Source: Rachicladosporium sp. CCFEE 5018 | Taxonomy: Eukaryota; Ascomycota; Dothideomycetes; Cladosporiales; Cladosporiaceae | DNA length: 64,000 nucleotides | Assembly (NCBI GenBank): GCA_002077045.2 | Contig: KZ111145.1 | Span: 221,481-285,480, forward strand | Direction of reading: 5' to 3' | Part shown: positions 21,073 through 31,386 of the stretch, piece by piece | Numbering within the stretch: position 1 is the first letter of the stretch | Layout: every line of letters starts with the position of its first letter | Position numbers and translations under genes: made by a program | The notes under the pieces: generated by a model | Told to the model about the DNA's origin: nothing | The model's input: only the letters and a program-made list of their open reading frames with translations | Databases searched by the model: none

Positions 21073-21556
21073 TAATGAGGAAGATGGCATGAGAATCTTG
21101 GCGTTTCGTCGCGGAAGATAGGTAGCAAGCAGTCTGATACCTGCATTATCAACCTATGTGGGCTCTCAGTTATGATGCCTGAGGCGTAAGAGCCAGGACG
21201 TACTGACTTCCGTCACCTCAAAGACCTTGATCAAAGCTTCATTTTCATCTGTCGAGTTTCCCTACTTCGACACCCTTGCCACTAAGGGCCAACATACACA
21301 GTCACCTGTGATGCCTCGCTTTCTCGCAAGTCTTCCCCTGAGGTAGCACAAGCACGGAACGAGAGCGCATTAGTGGCGGCGTTGATCTGGCCTCGTGATA
21401 GGCTGAGTAGGCGTCCGCGCTCGTGAACATGGCTGCGCGGCGGCCTCAGATGATGGGGCGACGTGACATGTAGTGGTGAATCGTCGCTCATGGTCGCGAC
21501 CATCATCATGACCGACTATACTTTGTCTTGGGAGGAATCATTACCATCGCGCAAAC
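21073..21556. other. Intergenic, nothing recognised
   Basis: A 484 bp stretch upstream of the CorA-like gene; short random open frames only. Confidence 0.4.
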
Positions 21557-23768
21557 ATGGCTACGACTGGTAACGTGCACAGGACTAACACCCTTGAAGC
21601 CAATCGAGCCCCGACGGTCAGACGTCCCCGATACAGTTGGCGGAAATATTGGTACAGGCCATATCAACAAGCCTACCAGGTAGTCCTGCCTAGGATTCTC
21701 GCGTTGCTGTATCCCTCATGCCTGCTAAACTTCTGCAGGTACCTCAAACCCTTTACGATTTTGCTTGCAAATTGGATGGCTCTGCTGCCGTACGGACTAG
21801 ATGGCGGGACTATGTCGTGTATCTCAGCACGAATGCCAGCGGTGGACTTGTGAATGGCTGTTGCTGGATCACCGACGCCGATGGAAGTGTTAGCGGTAAT
21901 GTTGACGGGCATTCGATTGCACAGAGCCTTGAACGCGTGCAGAAGAGGCTTGTCGTAGCTGACGCGCAGCGACCGACGGTCTTTGCCATCAATTCACAGA
22001 TGAGTGCAGACGTAAGCCAAGACGTAGATGACACGATTGGGGGACTTTTCTTGCAAGCACTCCGGTACTTGAACATATCCGTCTGGTCTGAAGTCCGAGC
22101 CAAGGTTCGACCGCCTGCGACCGAAGGAGACCAAATCTCCCTTACTGGGCTCGTCGAACACCTCGTCGTCTCCACATGGTCACAGATTAGCGAAGCCGTC
22201 CTGGCGTCACGCACATCTCCACAGCATGCCATAGCTCGCCGATGGTCGCCAGTGCTGCCATCGTCCACTAGGCATCCCGGTGCCAGTTTGGACATGCAGT
22301 CGGCATATAAGGGCATCGATTTTGTATTTGCATGGATGCACGATCCACCTCAGCCTTTCCTGAGCTCAGTATCTGGCTTTCAAGACTGGAACATCTACGT
22401 CACGGAACCATTCGTCTCTCGACCGGTGTTGGGTAATCTTCGGTTGCTAGATGTTACAAAGCAGGGTAGTAGTCATCGTCAACTTGCTCTTATTGTATCT
22501 TCAGCTGACATGCTACGGTCGATGCGCACGGGCTATGAGAATCGGATGACTGGATCTGTGCTCGACGTCGGCCGCGATGCGGATGCCTACTTTCTAGATG
22601 TCGTGCTATCTTGTATAATTGCTGTTCGGGACGACATTTGCAATTATAGACAGGCTTCGGACAGCAGGCTTGAGCAGATGGTGAGCATACCTCATAAATG
22701 CCACCTTGTATTCAATGAGTGATGTATAATAGTGTGACAGGATCTAGCATCGCGACGCGATCCCTCGGTGTCGAAAGTGCAGTGGCTGCGACATCTGAAA
22801 GAATGCCATGACAGCCAAGCAAACGCCTGCCGGCAGAATGCACTCACAATCGTCGGATTGCTGCGCACCATCTCGCCACCTAGTCAAGACGCCCTATCGA
22901 CTTGGGATGACCTCCTGGCCACCTCGGAAGACTTCGACTATCTCGCAGAGGAGATCTCGGCGTCCATCGAGCCGGTTGCAGATTTGATAGATCTGATCAC
23001 GGCGCAGGTAGATCTGTTTGATAAGCGTCGAAGCAAAGTCATCGGATTACTGCTTGCGATCTACGTCCCTTTGGCTTTCGCCACCGTAAGTGACTCGGGC
23101 TTGCAGAACTAATAAAGAGCTGACCAATGCAGTCCTTGTTTGGTATGAATATCGAGGATCTGTCGGGAGCCGTCTACCAGACGAACACGACGGTGTCCGA
23201 TGGCAATGTCACCGAATTCTCTACGACACTCACCGCCACTGATCAACCTGGCAATTATACTTGGCCATTATGGCAATTCGGCGCCGTGGCGGGCCCCTTA
23301 ATCTTGGGCAGCATCATACTTCCACTGATCGCAGGACGTACGTTCCGTGCCGTATCACGCTACTCTATTCGCTATCGAAAGCGAGTTCGCGCAGGTGTCA
23401 GCCTCGTCTATTTTGCGTCAGTAGTCGGTTCTACGCTCCTGCAACCTTCCCACTGACACATCGGCAGCTTAAATGTCATCGCCTGGGCAGAACCTGTAGG
23501 CTATATCTCAACGATCATTGGCATAATCATCCCACTGCTCGCTGTAAGACACTTCCTTGGCACGTCCGAAGGTCGAGCTGCACCGCGCAGGCACACACAG
23601 ATCTTGTGCTGGCTCTTCGTACTTGGGATATGGGCGCTGGGTTTCATTCCTTTGGCGTTTCTCAGCTTCGTGATGTACCTTCTCACGCTTTGCGTCTGGC
23701 TTTGGGTACTTGTCACCTGGACCACGGCGCCGAAAGGCAGGTCATGGTACCTGTGGCGAGGCTTGTGA
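21557..23768 (+). CDS. CorA-like Mg2+ transporter-family membrane protein
   Basis: Five exons (21557-21679, 21739-22680, 22741-23085, 23133-23416, 23468-23768) join in frame to give 664 residues; introns are 47-60 nt, most with recognisable CTRAC-like branch sites. A long cytoplasmic domain precedes two CorA-type helices: LLLAIYVPLAFATSLFGMN carries the diagnostic GMN motif (474-476), directly followed by a loop and a second helix. Unlike plain CorA proteins there are extra hydrophobic segments after it (VGYISTIIGIIIPLLAV and WLFVLGIWALGFIPLAFL). This architecture is common in filamentous ascomycetes; whether it transports Mg2+ is not shown. Confidence 0.82.
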
Positions 23769-24462
23769 TCACCTGCTGGGTGCAGCACTGGATGCAGCAA
23801 TCTCAGATGGCCTCCTATGATGGTGACGTACGAACGTTCGCTGGTCTGGAACATGGCTTGCACAACAGCGCGAAGCGCCGGCTTTGGCACCGATATCTAC
23901 AGGGCACATCGAGCACATTATTGATCACAGGTTCAGCTCGGGAGACATATGTGCGACTCTCTGTATCATGAACAGCACCCTTCGATATCTTACCACGTTA
24001 CAGAGATCCCACAATCGCATCCAGCTCGTCCAGGGTGTACGCCGTCAACAGAGCAAGCGATTTGTGGCGTTGCGCACGTAGAGGCTTGACTACCTCGCAA
24101 TGCAGCTAGTTGCGCCACAAAGCCGTGCAGTGGATGTCGGCAACCTATCACTGTGGCAGCCGCAGCTCTCGCACCTAGAGTAATACCTCGAGCAGGGTTT
24201 GCCATAGTAAGGAGACGAACGCGATAGCAGATTCAAGACCTGTATCGTGGGTAGGAAACTGCGACAAACACTCGCACTCGATCACACTGGGTCGAGGGTC
24301 CGGGGTGGGTCGACAGTACCACGGTTGACGGCACACAGATGTTCCCTCTGCGGCAAACGCTGATTCACGCTTAGCAGCGAACATACACGCTGGATTGCTG
24401 GTATACGTGCGGGCACCAGCGACGATCCATGGCCGTAGAATACTATGCGTGGCATACTATGC
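23769..24462. other. Intergenic between CorA-like gene and IleRS copy 2
   Basis: A 694 bp interval between the 3' ends of convergent genes. No gene is supported. The left boundary of the duplicated block must lie at or left of 24649, but copy 1 is cut by the window edge, so it cannot be placed. Confidence 0.4.
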
Positions 24463-27400
24463 CTACACGCTCAGCAATCTCAGCAGTAGTCTAACGTCCT
24501 TGATCTCCGCCTCTTCCTCGGCGATCACCTTGCCCTCCCCTCCACCCTCCTGCTTGATAACACCCTTGCTAGCCGCTTTGACGAACGTCTCCTTCTGCGC
24601 CTCAAACATCTCTTCGACCAGCTTCTCACTCTCAGCTCGCCCAGCCTCAGAGTCCTTGCTCTTGTCCCCATTGGCCTGCGCCGCCTCCCCATTCGCCGCC
24701 TCAGCAGGTGCGAGCACACTGTACGCCACCCTCACATCATCCGTCGGCACCAAGCCCGCAGATTTCCTCAGCCTCTGAATCCGATTCAGCACCTCCCTCG
24801 CCAGCCCCTCCTGCGCCAACTCAGGATAAGCCTTCGAATCCAACAACACCATAACCTCCCCCTCAACCGCAACTTCCATATCCTTCGTCTCAGGACTCGA
24901 CTTCACGCCCCTCTGCACCCTCAGATCCTCAGTCTCAAGCGTATGCCCTTCGACGACAATACTCCCGCTCTCCAGGAAACCGTGGATTTGTTCGGGGGTG
25001 AGAGAAGGGAGGGCCTTCCGGATCTTGGCGGCGTCTTTCTTGAACTTCTGGCCCAGGTTCTTGACGTCTGCAAGGACTGTGTATTCGACTCCGTAGGCTT
25101 TCTCGTCGGACGTGAGGACTAGATCGCGGACGTTCAGTTCTTCGGTCACGTAGCGTTCGAGCGTCTTGACATCTTCTAGGAATTGCTTGTCTTGGTTCAG
25201 GATGATGTAAGTCTTGAGTGGCGTTTTGAGCGAGAGTGTTCGACGATCGCGGCATAGTCGGCCGAGCTCGATGACTTTCTGCATAGCTGCAACGCGCCGC
25301 TCAACCACGGCGTCGAAGAGTTCTTCCCGGACTGTGGGGAAGCGGAGGAAGTGTACTGATCTGTAGTCCTGGTCTTTCGTTAGGGTTGATGAGAGGTGAG
25401 GGACTAGGCGCGTGAAGATGTTGTCGCTTAGGAAGGGGATGAAGGGCGCGAGGGCGCGGACGAGGGTGTAGACGACTTCGAAGAGGGTGTTCAGGGCGTG
25501 GAGGGTGTCGTTCGTCTCTTCGTCGAGAGGAGGAGAGGAGGTGCCATTTGTGTGTGTGCCATTTGAGGTGGCCTTGGCCGGCGCAGATGTGGCCTGTCCC
25601 TTTAGTCTGCTGCGATTGAAGCGGATGTACCAATTTGTCGTATCGTCGACCATCTTGAGCAGCCGTGGTACAACAGTGTAGAGTCTGTATGCCTCCATCT
25701 CGGCGTTCACATACTGCAGTAACGACTGAGTAGCTGCCAGGATCCAGCGGTCCATGACGTTCTCGTTCGTCTTCTGCATGTCCGGATCGTATGTGAAGTC
25801 CTCGCCGGTGCTCTTCTTGTACAGCGCTGCCTGCTGTGCGAAGAAGTTGTAGCTGTTCCAGAGCGGTAGCAAGACTCCCGAAACGATCTGTCGCACGCCT
25901 TGCTCACTGAAGCGCAGCGGCTCGCCTCGCACCACTGGTGAGTCAATGAGATAGAGCCGTAATGCATCAGAGCCGTACTTGTCAATGACCAGCATGGGAT
26001 CCGGGAAGTTCTTGAGCGACTTAGACATCTTCTTGCCGTCTTCCGCAAGTACAATCCCGTTGACAACGCAGTTCTGGTACGGGAACGTCTGGAATAGATG
26101 CGTGCCCAGCACAGACATCGTATAGAACCATCCTCTCGTTTGATCCAGTCCCTCAGCGATAAAATCACCAGGAAACTTGCTGAACAGCTCCTTGCCCGGC
26201 CCTTCAGTCCTCGACACGCCGCTGTCCGGATCCTTAGCATCAAATCCAGGATAGCTGAACGGATAATGCGATGACGCATACGGCATACTGCCGGACTCGA
26301 ACCAGCAGTCGAACACTTCTTCAACACGTTTCAGCATACCCTTGCCCTGCTTCGAAGGTATGGTGATATGGTCCACAGCATCCCGATGTAAGTCAGTGAG
26401 CTCGCCCTTGAACCCACTCAGCTCCTTCAGCTCTGCCACTGACCCAACACAGACTACCTCCTTCATGTCTTCGCTCACCCATAGCGGTAAAGGCGTACCC
26501 CAATACCGATTTCGCGACACATTCCAATCTCTCGCTGCGCCCAGCCAAGCATTGAACCGCCCAGTCTTGACATTCGAAGGCACCCAGTGCGTCTTCTCCA
26601 GGTTCTCCAGCAGCTCCGGCACCACACTTTCAACCTGAATGAACCAACTCGGCACCGCGCGTTGTATGAGCGGCGTTTTCGAGCGCGGGCAATGAGGATA
26701 TCTGTGCAAGATCTGAGATTTCCGGACCAGCCGGCCACTAGCTTCGAGATACTTGATGATGTTCTTGTCTGCAGCTTTGACGTGCTGGCCCTCGAAGTCA
26801 GGCACTTCGCTCGTGTACTCGCCACTCGCGTTGAGAGGATTCGGTGGTGGTCGGTCGCCACTGATCAGACCGAGTCGCCACGAGATGTTGTAATCGTCCT
26901 CGCCGAAGGCTGGCGATTGGTGCACGATTCCCACGCCATCGTCTTGCTTGACGTAGGTATCCAGCAGCATCTTGAAGCCGATGCCTCGGAACTGCTCTTC
27001 AAAGTATGTGAACAAGGGTTTGTACCGCCAGCCCTCGAGATCCGAGCCTTTCGTCTTCCAGAGCACCTTGTACTTTGCCTTTTTCGGGTCCTTGTACAGC
27101 ACCTTCAAGCCAGCCTCCAGCATCATATACCGTTTGTCTGACTCCAAATCATGCACTAACCAGTACTCGTAATCCGGATGCGCGCAAAGCGCCAAATTAC
27201 TCGGTAGCGTCCACGGCGTCGTAGTCCACGCAACGAAAGATATCTCATCCGTCCCCGCAGCCTTCAGCGCCTCCTCTAGCTTCCCTCTCACCTCCTCTGG
27301 CTGCTCACTCAGAGGCAGCACCGGAAAGCTCACCGTAATAGCCGGATCCGTGACGTCCTTATACTCCTCCTGCGCCTCACTTTTACTCAACGGCGTATTC

Positions 27401-27951
27401 AACGCAGTACTGTAAGGCAGTACTCTCGCGCCATGATACACCAATCCCCGTCTATGCAGCTGCTTGAAAACCCACCAACAGCTCTCCATAAACGTCGGGT
27501 TCATAGTCTTGTAATCCCGATCAAAATCAATCCACCGTCCCAACCGTCCAATAACCTTCCTCCACTCCTCCGCATAAGTCATCACCACCTCTCTACACCG
27601 CCGATTATACTCCTTGATCCCGATCTTCTCCACCGCCGCCTTTCCCCTCACGCCAAGCTCCTCCTGCAACTGCTTGTCAATGATCTGCTCGATCGGCACA
27701 CCGTGCGTGTCCCAGCCGAAGCGCCGCTCGACGTAGCGGCCCCGCATGCTCCAGTAGCGGGGTATGATGTCCTTGATCGTGGAGGCGAGGAGGTGGCCGT
27801 AATGCGGTGTGCCGGTGGCGAAGGGCGGGCCATCGTAGAAGACATAAGGTGGGAGGTCTTTGGTGAGTTCGAGTTGGCGGTGGAAGGCATTGCTCTCGTT
27901 CCATTGGGCGAGGATGCGCTCTTCTTCTGAGGGGAAGTTGATGGAGCCCAT
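24463..27951 (-). CDS. ILS1: Isoleucyl-tRNA synthetase, cytosolic, copy 2 (complete)
   Basis: A single-exon class I aminoacyl-tRNA synthetase of 1162 residues, somewhat longer than the roughly 1070 of yeast Ils1. HYGH lies at 50-53 and KMSKS at 641-645; between them are the CP1 editing domain (for example AWTTTPWTLPSN) and the WFESGSMPYA and DQTRGWFYT blocks. Extra length comes from two Ala/Asn/Gly-rich low-complexity inserts, one after RSRLKGQ and one near the C-terminus after VLAPAEAA. The start ATG at 27949-27951 has no presequence, which fits a cytosolic enzyme. The protein is near-identical to copy 1 over the shared part. Confidence 0.96.
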   Translation of the reverse strand: MGSINFPSEEERILAQWNESNAFHRQLELTKDLPPYVFYDGPPFATGTPHYGHLLASTIKDIIPRYWSMRGRYVERRFGWDTHGVPIEQIIDKQLQEELGVRGKAAVEKIGIKEYNRRCREVVMTYAEEWRKVIGRLGRWIDFDRDYKTMNPTFMESCWWVFKQLHRRGLVYHGARVLPYSTALNTPLSKSEAQEEYKDVTDPAITVSFPVLPLSEQPEEVRGKLEEALKAAGTDEISFVAWTTTPWTLPSNLALCAHPDYEYWLVHDLESDKRYMMLEAGLKVLYKDPKKAKYKVLWKTKGSDLEGWRYKPLFTYFEEQFRGIGFKMLLDTYVKQDDGVGIVHQSPAFGEDDYNISWRLGLISGDRPPPNPLNASGEYTSEVPDFEGQHVKAADKNIIKYLEASGRLVRKSQILHRYPHCPRSKTPLIQRAVPSWFIQVESVVPELLENLEKTHWVPSNVKTGRFNAWLGAARDWNVSRNRYWGTPLPLWVSEDMKEVVCVGSVAELKELSGFKGELTDLHRDAVDHITIPSKQGKGMLKRVEEVFDCWFESGSMPYASSHYPFSYPGFDAKDPDSGVSRTEGPGKELFSKFPGDFIAEGLDQTRGWFYTMSVLGTHLFQTFPYQNCVVNGIVLAEDGKKMSKSLKNFPDPMLVIDKYGSDALRLYLIDSPVVRGEPLRFSEQGVRQIVSGVLLPLWNSYNFFAQQAALYKKSTGEDFTYDPDMQKTNENVMDRWILAATQSLLQYVNAEMEAYRLYTVVPRLLKMVDDTTNWYIRFNRSRLKGQATSAPAKATSNGTHTNGTSSPPLDEETNDTLHALNTLFEVVYTLVRALAPFIPFLSDNIFTRLVPHLSSTLTKDQDYRSVHFLRFPTVREELFDAVVERRVAAMQKVIELGRLCRDRRTLSLKTPLKTYIILNQDKQFLEDVKTLERYVTEELNVRDLVLTSDEKAYGVEYTVLADVKNLGQKFKKDAAKIRKALPSLTPEQIHGFLESGSIVVEGHTLETEDLRVQRGVKSSPETKDMEVAVEGEVMVLLDSKAYPELAQEGLAREVLNRIQRLRKSAGLVPTDDVRVAYSVLAPAEAANGEAAQANGDKSKDSEAGRAESEKLVEEMFEAQKETFVKAASKGVIKQEGGGEGKVIAEEEAEIKDVRLLLRLLSV

Positions 27952-28388
27952 GTTGGGTGGTAGTGCCGAGGAAGGACACAGCAGGCCCTCTGAATTGGAA
28001 TAGGGACTCTTCTGAGGTAATCTTCGCGCACCAGGTGGTGCAATATGCAGAAGAGGGTATTCCTGGGAAAAATGACTGTTTCGTGAAGTGCAGTCATATC
28101 AAATTCTTATCTAATCTAATCTAATCTGGTCTGGTGCTGCTGGGCTTACCTACTTGAATGGTTGCAGCGAAGAGAAGTTTCGAGATGGAGATGAATCAAC
28201 GATGGCTTGGAACTGGGACGGGGAGTCTCTAGGGTCCTTATAGCGCTGTCTCAGCACTATTCCGATGCTACATGCTGCTTTCAGCCAGCTTTCTGTGGCC
28301 CAAGCACAGAGCCTTTGCTCGGTATCACCCCAGTCCTCAACGCCAAGTCAAAGTCCACCACCCATGGTGCGCCTCCGTGTCTAGTCAT
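27952..28388 (-). promoter_or_regulatory. IleRS copy 2 upstream region with conserved inverted repeats
   Basis: A 437 bp interval between the PRPP synthetase stop and the IleRS start. The first 75 bp upstream of the ATG are unlike copy 1, but GCACC-AGGT-GGTGC (28028-28041) and TGACTG-N12-CAGTCA (28073-28096) with the following TCTAA run are kept in the same order and spacing. Confidence 0.45.
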
Positions 28389-29796
28389 CTAGTCAAATTG
28401 GAATAGCACACTAATGCTTTCGCCGTGGTGAACTCGTCGGATGGCCCGTACTGCTGTCAGTGAATGTTATGGTGCGGGAGGTCTTCACATAACTTACCTC
28501 AGCGAAGACATTCCCGATCTCCAGCACGACCAGCTTCGGACACAGCTTCACGTGTTCCTCTTGCGGCACCGAGTTCGTCACTACTACTCTGTCAAGTGCA
28601 CTTGCATTGATGCGCTCGATCGCATCGCCTGACAGAACTCCATGAGTCACCAGCGCGAACACAGTGTGCGCGCCTTCCTTCTTCAGTAGCTTGGCGGCGC
28701 GAGTAATGGTGTTGCTCGTGTCTGCCAGATCATCGATCAAGATCGCGGTCTTGTTGGCGACAGCACCCACGAGTAGCATGGTCGCATTTTGTCTGTCATT
28801 TGAGTACGTTGGTCGCCGTTCCTGCTGCTGTTAGCCACTGCCTCTCGTATCTGCCTGAGATTGCAGTACCTTGTGTATTAACGCGAACGGCATCCCGAGA
28901 ACATCAGCAATGCTCGTCGCCCTCTTCGCCCCACCTGCATCCGGACTGACAATCACACAATTATCAATCCCTCCTTGTCGCGGCAATATGTTCTGCTGTA
29001 TATACTTCTTCAGCAGATGCCGTCCGTACAGATTGTCGACCGGTATGTCGAAGAAGCCCTGGTACTGCGGGTCATGCAAGTCCATCGTGATGACATGATC
29101 CGTCCCAGCGCAGGTCAGCAGGTCAGCTACGAGTGTCCCGGCTTGTGCAACCCATTGTTTATAGCCACGCTGCACGGCCATGGACGTTGGTGCTATTGAG
29201 TCTTGCTTCGAATGCTGTGCTACGTCGCCATACGCGCCATTCGCTCCCTCTTGCGCCTCTTGCTCGAGCGTATCTCTTCTCTTGGGCGCGTTCATATTCA
29301 CCTCGCTCCGCTGCACACTGATCCCGTTCAGCTTCTTCGTCAAATTCCCAACTCCATGTGGTCCGAAGCCTTGACTCTCTGATCCGCCAGGATGCGGCGT
29401 CGTAGGCCTCGAATCGAACGTGAAGCTCCCACTCCCTTCACTCGGCGTCCTCTTCTCCATCCGACTCAACGGCGCGCCGACCTTGTTGTACGGTAGATCG
29501 CTCTGCCTGCTATAAGGGAACAATGGCAATACGACCGTGACCCTCTTCGCGCTCGCAGTCTTGCAAGCGCTTACTGTGATCAACAGTTCCATGAGGTGAT
29601 CATTGACCATCCCTCCCCCGGACTGGATGATGTAGACATCTTTATTCCGGACTGACTCGCCTACTTCGACGCGGGTCTCGCCGTTGGAGAATTTTGAGAG
29701 GGTTATACGCGCTGGGGGAATGCCGAGGTGGGTACAGATGTTTTCTGTGAGTTGGGGGTGCGAGGAGCCGCCGAAGATGACAATGTTACGGACCAT
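28389..29796 (-). CDS. PRS5: Ribose-phosphate pyrophosphokinase, Prs5-like, copy 2
   Basis: The same three-exon structure as copy 1 (29796-28870, 28821-28498, 28445-28389), 435 residues. The metal-binding motif and the PRPP loop are identical to copy 1. Replacements are concentrated in the inserted region 112-208, for example SESQGFGPHGVGN versus PESQGFGPNGIGG, and a short stretch around AYGDVAQ. Outside the insert the only visible change is Ser to Asn in ERI(S/N)ASALD. This pattern indicates that selection preserves the catalytic core of both copies. Confidence 0.92.
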
Positions 29797-30463
29797 TGTG
29801 GCGCGCGGTAAGAGGTGAGTTACCGCGAGATCGAATCAATGTAGCTTCGCGGAAGTGAGAGTCCCTGCTGAAGTCCAAAAAGCCTCAAATCGCATATGAG
29901 TAACCCGAGTGTATGGTCATTCGGCTCGCTCTGAAAGGTTCAGGGATTGGGGATGTCGGGCGTAATGAAGCGCACCGCTCGCCGCGTGGATGACCACTGG
30001 TCGAGTGAGGCGGAGAGCACGCTGGCGGTGACAGAGTGAGAGTTGCTCATATTGATAGATATTTTAGGCTAGGGTCGATGTGACGCGGTAGTCGAAGAAA
30101 ACTCCCGAGGGGTCTGTGCCTTATCTGATCGCGGGGGTGGATGACCCCCCTTGGACGTCAACGATAAGCCCTTGGAGACGGATCCGTTCAGCCAACTTGT
30201 TATCCGCCCTATTCTGTCACTCATCTGCAATTCATGCGTGGTGGACGAGTAGCAATCTATCGTCAACAAGGCTGACGCTGTGCAACGAGTTAGACTGACG
30301 CTGTTGGTCGCCCTCGAACGCCACCCGGTGATCGTGGAGTACGGTACCTGCTTTTTGGTTATATACAGTATCTCCATACGTTTCGAGGATCCCATCAGAC
30401 CTTAGCCAACTGTTTTGTTACGCAACCGCGCTTCAGCGCATCAGGAGCTTGGGCGAGCTCGCG
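29797..30463. promoter_or_regulatory. Divergent promoter, PRS5 copy 2 / GTPase copy 2
   Basis: A 667 bp head-to-head interval. The half next to PRS5 differs clearly from copy 1. From about 30069 it is almost base-for-base identical, including the GGGGGT-GGATG-ACCCCC hairpin at 30133-30149. Only one 23-bp unit is present where copy 1 has two. Confidence 0.45.
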
Positions 30464-31236
30464 ATGGCGTACGACATGGACGCCCCCGAAGTACCCATCC
30501 TTCTCCTGGGCGACGCCGAAGTAGGTAAATCAACCTTTCTCTCGTACGTCCTTCCTCTCTTGCTTCTTCACACCCCCACTGTTCCATGTCTCACGCGCTA
30601 TCAGTCGCCTGTCCCTAGGCAAGCAAACCCACACATCAAAAGACTCCCTCCCCCTCCTCCGCGACCTAGACCAACCCTTCCCCTTCAACATCCGCATGTA
30701 CAACCGCCCCTATCGCTTCGAATTCTACGACACAGCCTCCCCGCAGAACTACACTCTCCTCCGTCCCGCGGTGCTAGTCCTCTGCTACTCCATAGCCGAC
30801 CCTGCCTCCCTTCAAAGCCTCCACACGAAGTGGAAAGCTGTTGTGGAGCAGCACTTCAGCTACGATGAGCAGATGCCGATTGTTGTTCTGGGACTGAAGC
30901 GAGATGCGAGGTGCGAGGAGGACTATGGAGGGAGTGTGAGGCCGTTGGCTGGGGACGGGTATGGGGACTCAGAGGTGCTCAATGGACGGACGATCGTGTA
31001 TCCGCAGGAGGCGCTGAAAGTTGCGCAGGGGATGAGATGTGATCGGTATTGTGAGTGTAGTGCGCTGACTGGGGAGGTGAGTGGTGTCGTCTTGTATCTG
31101 TCGTTGTGTGATTGACTAGCTGCTAATGCCTGAATAGTTGTGCAATGAAGCATTTGAGGACATAGCACGAACGGCAGCAATGACTACAACAGCAAAGGGT
31201 GGCAAGTCGGATGATCCGGCCTGTGCTGTGATGTAG
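30464..31236 (+). CDS. Atypical Rho-like small GTPase, prenylated, copy 2
   Basis: Exons 30464-30543, 30605-31076 and 31138-31236 encode 216 residues with the same P-loop (GDAEVGKS), altered G3 (DTASPQNY), G4 (GLKRDAR) and terminal CAVM box as copy 1. Nucleotide differences from copy 1 in exon 2 are mainly synonymous. The departures at the Gly12 and Gln61 equivalents are therefore fixed in both copies and are not sequencing errors. It converges on the rhodopsin-domain gene with 150 bp between stops. Confidence 0.86.
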
Positions 31237-31386
31237 CGTGGTCCTGACGGGGGTCCACCATCGCCTCGATCTATGTAATGATGAAAGAGGCGCTGCTCCA
31301 GTCTTCGTGGTCATGGCTTGGATTATATATGCAAGTTCATAGCAAACGATTCTGTACTCTCGCTCGACTTCCCCCCATCTCAATCC

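Noticed and set aside
26587..27141. Long plus-strand frames antisense to the IleRS genes (also 2785-3315, 27433-27930)
   Set aside because: They are shadows of the high-GC synthetase coding strand and show no domain.
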